This document shows, piece after piece, positions 59,588-64,000 of a stretch of 64,000 bases of DNA. The DNA is from Talinum fruticosum (lineage: Eukaryota; Streptophyta; Magnoliopsida; Caryophyllales; Talinaceae): NCBI GenBank assembly GCA_021018815.1, contig JAITYX010000059.1, positions 992,001 through 1,056,000 on the forward strand, read 5' to 3'. The notes beneath the pieces are model-generated. The model made no database searches. It had not been told where the DNA came from and saw only the letters and a program-made list of their open reading frames with translations. The position numbers were made by a program, and so were the translations under genes. Numbering within the stretch: position 1 is the first letter of the stretch; the number at the start of each line of letters is the position of its first letter.

Positions 59588-62302
59588 ATGGAATCATCAT
59601 CCATAATAACACCAGAGGATGTTTTGGAGTCTCTGATGAATGATGGTACCATTGATGCCCTCAGGTTGAAGATTATCAACCAGCTTAAAGCTAATGTAAG
59701 TATCATGTATCTGCTCCATAAACCATGCCCCGGACACCTGCCCCCTTTCTAGCAGCAAAAGATGAAAAGATTTTTCACTGGTGATTGCAGCATTCAATTT
59801 GAATGCAATTTTGAATCTTACAATGATCATAAAATTGCCAATAGTGGTGGTAGTTCTATCCTTTTTGGTGTTTTCTATGAGCCTATTGTGAATACCTGTG
59901 TCAAATTGATTTTCAGCTTGTATTCTCTAATCATGTACTGCCTTGAATTATAAAATTTTGACTAGCTGGACGTGAAATCCTTATAATGACCGGTGCTTGA
60001 AATTATGCAACTTCAGTGAAGTTGTGTCATCAAAAGGTCAAATTAACATTTAAAGAACTTGGATGGATATCTCTTTTCTTTGCTTGTTAGCTATGATATC
60101 AGAACTATTATTTGTTACTAGATGCCGTATGGACAAATATTGGCTGGTTCTAGGATCAGGGTTTTACTACATAAGCAGATGTTGCAGGAGCCCCTCGCCC
60201 CTGCCCTCCCAAAAAAAGGAACCTTTTTTCATATCGTTTCAATTTTCAGTAGTAGAAGCCTGAATAGTTAACATCTGTCTGATCTGGCAAAGGGAGCAGG
60301 ACTGCTTTCTGAATTATTGTATTGTCTGTTAATCTTGATGAATTTATGCATCAAGGTCTCGATGTGTAACAGGATGAATGCTGATGTTATTACGTTGCGA
60401 AAGGTGCTGAAATGGGCATGTCAGTAGGCTAATTTTCAAAAGTTTAGATACTGGATTACACATTTTATTATTTGTCAATTTCAAGGTTAAATTCTGTATT
60501 TTTGTCCTTGGTCATGTTATTAAATTTAACCCTTGCCTTTGGTAACGAACAATATATATACCCTAGAAGCAGAGAAGGGATTTCTTGCTCATACTTTGGC
60601 AGCAAGGATCTTGGCTGAAAGACCCGGAAAATTGTCTCAGAGATTATGAACTTTTGTCCTCCTTTCTTCATTATATGAGAAGCGGTGATATGTTTTTGAA
60701 GCTGATGAAATTATGTTGCCATCATGCAGGAGGAGCTGAAGAAAACAACTATAACAATGGTGGAACAAAGCAAAGTTCTCAATAAACCTGGGGCCGAAAA
60801 GCAGACCAAAAGGGAGCTCTTTGATGCTCTCAGGCAGGAGCTTGAGTAAGATATACTACTTTCTTATCTTTTGAAGATCAGCATATTGTACATTTGTATC
60901 TTTTGTATTTCATTATAGATATGCTATATAGTGTTGGTTGAGGTTCTGATCGGTTGTGACTCTCAAAACATCTCCCTAGTCCCTCCTTAGGCTGGGGTAC
61001 CACATTAGAAGAGGTGCACAAAACTATGTAACCTTGCCTTCATGCTTGCATTGCAGTTCTTTTTGTTAGACCTTTGGTTGGAAATCCTTTGATTGGCTAG
61101 TAATACACAATAAATAAGAAGCATGGGACAAATTTTTGTTATTGGTTAGAAAAGATAGTTTGAATGTCCCTTTTTTGGGTCTGAAGTTTGAATGTCTTTT
61201 TGTGTATGGAGTTATCGAGATCCCCTTTTAGGAGGATGTTAGCGGGAATGAAGTCGAGAGTGAGGGAGAGAAATCATTTCTCTTCAAAATGAGGAACTTT
61301 TCTTCATGGTAGGAGAGACAACCTTTCTAGTGCTTTGTTTTGTGCAATCCATGAAATCAGGAAATTACTTCCTGTCTTATTAAACAGAGTTTAAGTCTTT
61401 GTTATGGGTGAAGTACAATGAATGTCCAAGATCATTATTTACTCAAAGAAATTGACTTTTTGCTATTGCACTTCGTCTTCTTTGGGAGGGTAGATGGGGC
61501 TCAAAGAACAATGATGCATTGATAGAGAAAGGAGAATAAGAATAACCACTTTCTTTAGAGAGGCAGAGATCCCTTTTCAGTCCTAGCCCTATGCTGATCT
61601 GTCTTTTGACTCTTTTCTCCTGGCCAAAAAGTAACATTCATGACACTACGAAAGTCAGATTAGCAGAATGTAAAATTGTGCTTGGGTTTTTATATTGATA
61701 AGCTGCCGGCCGCCGTAGATTCTGTCTTCAGGTTTACGAGATATCTAAACCTGTCCTTCACTTCTTCAGGTTATGTAGTAGTAGGTTGCCAATGCCTTAT
61801 AAATCTAGAATCCAACAGAAACAACGTTTATGCAATTTAATTGCTGGGGGTTGAAGATGCATACATCTAGCCCTTCTCCACCTTTGCCTGAATCTAGGCA
61901 GGACTTTAGGATATTAGTTTGCTCTTGTTAAATTTGGTTGGTTTTCTAGCAATCTTACGCAGTGTTGCATTCGTCTCTTTTGACAGAGCGCCCGTGCTGG
62001 AGAAGGCTTCAAAATCAGTGTGGGATTTAATCTTGGATGATAATGCGCTGGGGAAGGAAATTAGTGAAACAGTTGAGAGAGTCTTCTGCCGATTAAGTGG
62101 TCGTGAGGCTCCTTTATTTCCTTCGTCGAGTGATGCCCAAGAGCAGGAGAAGGACCAGGAGGAGAATCCAAGTTCTGTTTTAAAGAAACGGAAATTTAGT
62201 GAGATGAATGATGGTGCTGATAAAGTAAACAATGGATCTGAAGATGTCCCTTCTGCCTCTGAGGATAGGAATCCTGTTCCGTCGTCTACTACAAAGACAT
62301 GA
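59588..62302 (+). CDS. Conserved small plant protein, possibly COMPASS SHG1/BOD1-like
   Basis: Three coding exons, 59588-59695, 60730-60845 and 61987-62302, join in phase to give 179 residues. The N-terminal 110 residues look like a conserved helical domain: TPEDVLESLMNDGTIDALR, KIINQLKAN, then EKQTKRELFDALRQELE and KASKSVWDLILDD. The opening, a short helix ending GTIDALR followed by a region ending with a C-terminal dimer-like helix, recalls the SHG1/BOD1 domain of histone methyltransferase (COMPASS) subunits. That assignment is from memory of the fold pattern and is not certain. The last 70 residues are acidic, Ser-rich and contain KKRKF, a possible nuclear signal. The start codon is the first in frame, after a likely 5'UTR intron. 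I can support a real gene more firmly than its function. Confidence 0.78.
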
Positions 62303-63631
62303 ATTGAAGGCAAGCCTCCAGTTTTACAGTTTTTACTGGTGGTCTACATCAACCATCGCAAGGAGTAGTCAGGAAAATTTGATTTGATCGATACCTTTTC
62401 ATGTTTGAATCAACCATCAAAGGCGTAGGTCGGTGAAATATGCTTTGCTCACCTTTTAGCGAGGAGGTGTTATTTAAAGTCCTACTAGATTTACAGGACG
62501 GTTGTCCTCCCTCCTCTGTCATGCCTTGTAGCACTAGGGTGACCTCATAAGGTGTAGGTCTTAATTGGGATGTGTTCTTCCTGTCTGATACAGTTGTACA
62601 CCTGGGATGATTGTCATTTCTGCAATGTCATCACTTTGAATTTGATCTTGTTCTCATGGTGGTAGAATGTGTGCTTTTCTCTCCCCTTGAAAAAAAGCGA
62701 AGAACACAGTTTTCATTGCCATTGTCTGTGCCACAGAAAATAGTACACAATGGAGAACATGAAAGTTAGATGTCACTCATTGTTGCATGGTGTGAAATGC
62801 TTGATGAGAATGATCTTAAATGGTAAACAACTCAGATCTGAAGTAAGTAATCCATTTTAATTTGACGGGAATTCGTGTCACCAAGTCAAATCAAATCAAA
62901 ATCATTCCAACAATAACCTTTTGAATACTAATAAACATATCCTTCATGTACGGCTCGACAATTTTCCGTAGGGAGTTTTAAGACCTATTGCAGTTATAAT
63001 AATTCTAAATATACTAATAGAATAGATATAAATTTTTACCAATATAGCATATGGAAAACTATCAAATACAGAAATTTTAATGACAAAGTTAAAATTAACT
63101 CACTATAATGATCGATTTGTTAGTAAAAATACAGTTATTGTATTATTTAATTTTTTTTATGTTTTATATTCTTTTATATTTTTTTATATTCGTTTCTTAT
63201 TTAACAATTAATTTCTATTTATTTATGTTCATTTCTACTCTTTTATATTTAATTTTTATTTTTATTTTTATTTATATTCATTTTGTACGCCATGAGTCTT
63301 GCATAAAACATTTTCTCAAAACAAAATGAAAGAAAAAGACCCAGAAGAAAAGAAGGAAAGAGGAAGAACAAGAAGGGTGGCGAAAGATATGGAATTCTTA
63401 GTACGAAATGAGAGAAGAATCTCAAGTTTTCCACCGTTTAATTTAAACCAATCTCTTCACTCTTCTAGTAGAGAGTGAAATTACAGAGGATTCCTTTTCC
63501 CAGCTTCGCCACGTGGCGCCCACCAGTTTCATAGGCTCCTATTTAACCCAGATTTTGACTCATCTGATTTGGCAAAGAGTCGCAGAGACGAGCTGAAGAG
63601 CTGAGTCAAAGAATTCGAAAGGGAGAGAGAG
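62303..63631. other. 3'UTR of the SHG1-like gene and TENA_E upstream region
   Basis: No further gene is seen. The first 550 bases are probably 3'UTR. An AT-rich stretch with poly(T) runs (63130-63280) follows, then a GA-rich stretch (63325-63420) and the TENA_E promoter. Confidence 0.5.
63508..63517 (+). promoter_or_regulatory. Perfect palindromic G-box upstream of TENA_E
   Basis: GCCACGTGGC, a core CACGTG G-box, lies about 115 bp before the TENA_E start codon. G-boxes bind bZIP and bHLH factors (light, ABA). Function here is inference. Confidence 0.55.
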
Positions 63632-63757
63632 ATGGAGGTGACCATTGAGACGTGGGTGAAGAAGCACGATCTGATTTACGTTGGAGCCACTCGCCACCCT
63701 TTCATTCACAGCATTCGTGATGGCTCTGTCGACATTAACAATTACAAGCGCTGGCTG
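63632..63757 (+). CDS. TENA_E: TENA_E-type aminopyrimidine aminohydrolase, first exon (partial)
   Basis: Exon 1 encodes 42 residues and ends at CTG|GTTTCT in phase 0; the gene continues beyond the right edge. The segment DLIYVGATRHPFIHSIRDGS, followed by DINNYKRWL, matches the N-terminus of plant TENA_E (TenA/THI-4 fold). These enzymes hydrolyse formylamino- and aminomethyl-pyrimidines from thiamine breakdown so that the pyrimidine can be reused. There is no organelle targeting peptide, as in the separate cytosolic TENA_E, and unlike the N-terminally extended bifunctional TH2, which this is less likely to be. Intron 1 starts with a (CT)n tract. The catalytic residues are not in the window. 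Confidence 0.85.
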
Positions 63758-64000
63758 GTTTCTCTCTCTCTCTCTCTCTCTCTTCCTTCCTTCTCCCAGT
63801 TCTCATTTGCGTGGAGATTTTTGTTTTTTTTTGTTTGTTTTGGGTTAATGGTTTAATTTGAGATCAATTTGTTACAGTTTTCTTGCTTGATAGATGCTGT
63901 TATCCATTTGGATTTGCTCTGTTATTATGCGTTTGATGAATGAATGATGATCATAGTAGTAATAGCGGTGTTGTTCATTGATGGGTTATTTACTCTGAAT
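63758..64000 (+). other. TENA_E intron 1 (partial)
   Basis: The sequence begins with the donor GTTTCTCTCTC and a CT microsatellite, then T-rich intron sequence to the edge. No second exon is reached. Confidence 0.6.

Overview
The window is nuclear DNA of a flowering plant, almost certainly a eudicot. It holds multi-exon genes with GT..AG introns and long AT-rich introns, plant-specific proteins (plastid dihydrolipoyl dehydrogenase, OEP16-2, TENA_E) and plant transposons (Helitrons, a solo LTR, a Stowaway-type MITE). I cannot name the species. Exons were joined by hand from splice sites, reading phase and recognised protein families, so untranslated regions are approximate.

Layout. 1-762: first two coding exons of a SAR1 GTPase gene (minus), which runs off the left edge. 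1088-5790: a non-autonomous Helitron-like element (minus) split by a 3,060-bp solo LTR. 7054-7330: ribosomal protein eL29 (plus). 9424-17088: plastid dihydrolipoyl dehydrogenase, 15 coding exons (minus). 19934-41520: PP4R3/SMEK, regulatory subunit of protein phosphatase 4, 24 coding exons (plus), with two TIR elements and an 86-bp tandem duplication in its introns. 43174-45766: OEP16-2 envelope pore protein, 7 exons (plus). 46280-47808 and 50096-52709: two tandem, equally spliced copies of RNA polymerase II subunit 9, separated by a second, inverted copy of the Helitron (48133-49818). 54527-56210: decayed helicase region of an autonomous Helitron (minus). 59588-62302: a small conserved protein, possibly SHG1/BOD1-like (plus). 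63632 to the right edge: start of a TENA_E thiamine-salvage gene (plus).

The genes are unrelated housekeeping genes (vesicle budding, translation, plastid acetyl-CoA supply, phosphatase control, transcription, thiamine salvage) and form no pathway cluster. The interest lies in genome dynamics and sequence quality. The two Helitron copies give a perfect empty site for the LTR insertion. Three of the gene models (LPD, NRPB9, NRPB9-like) are each broken by one missing base in a homopolymer, which points to consensus errors rather than three pseudogenes. I found no undescribed defence, toxin or regulatory system.
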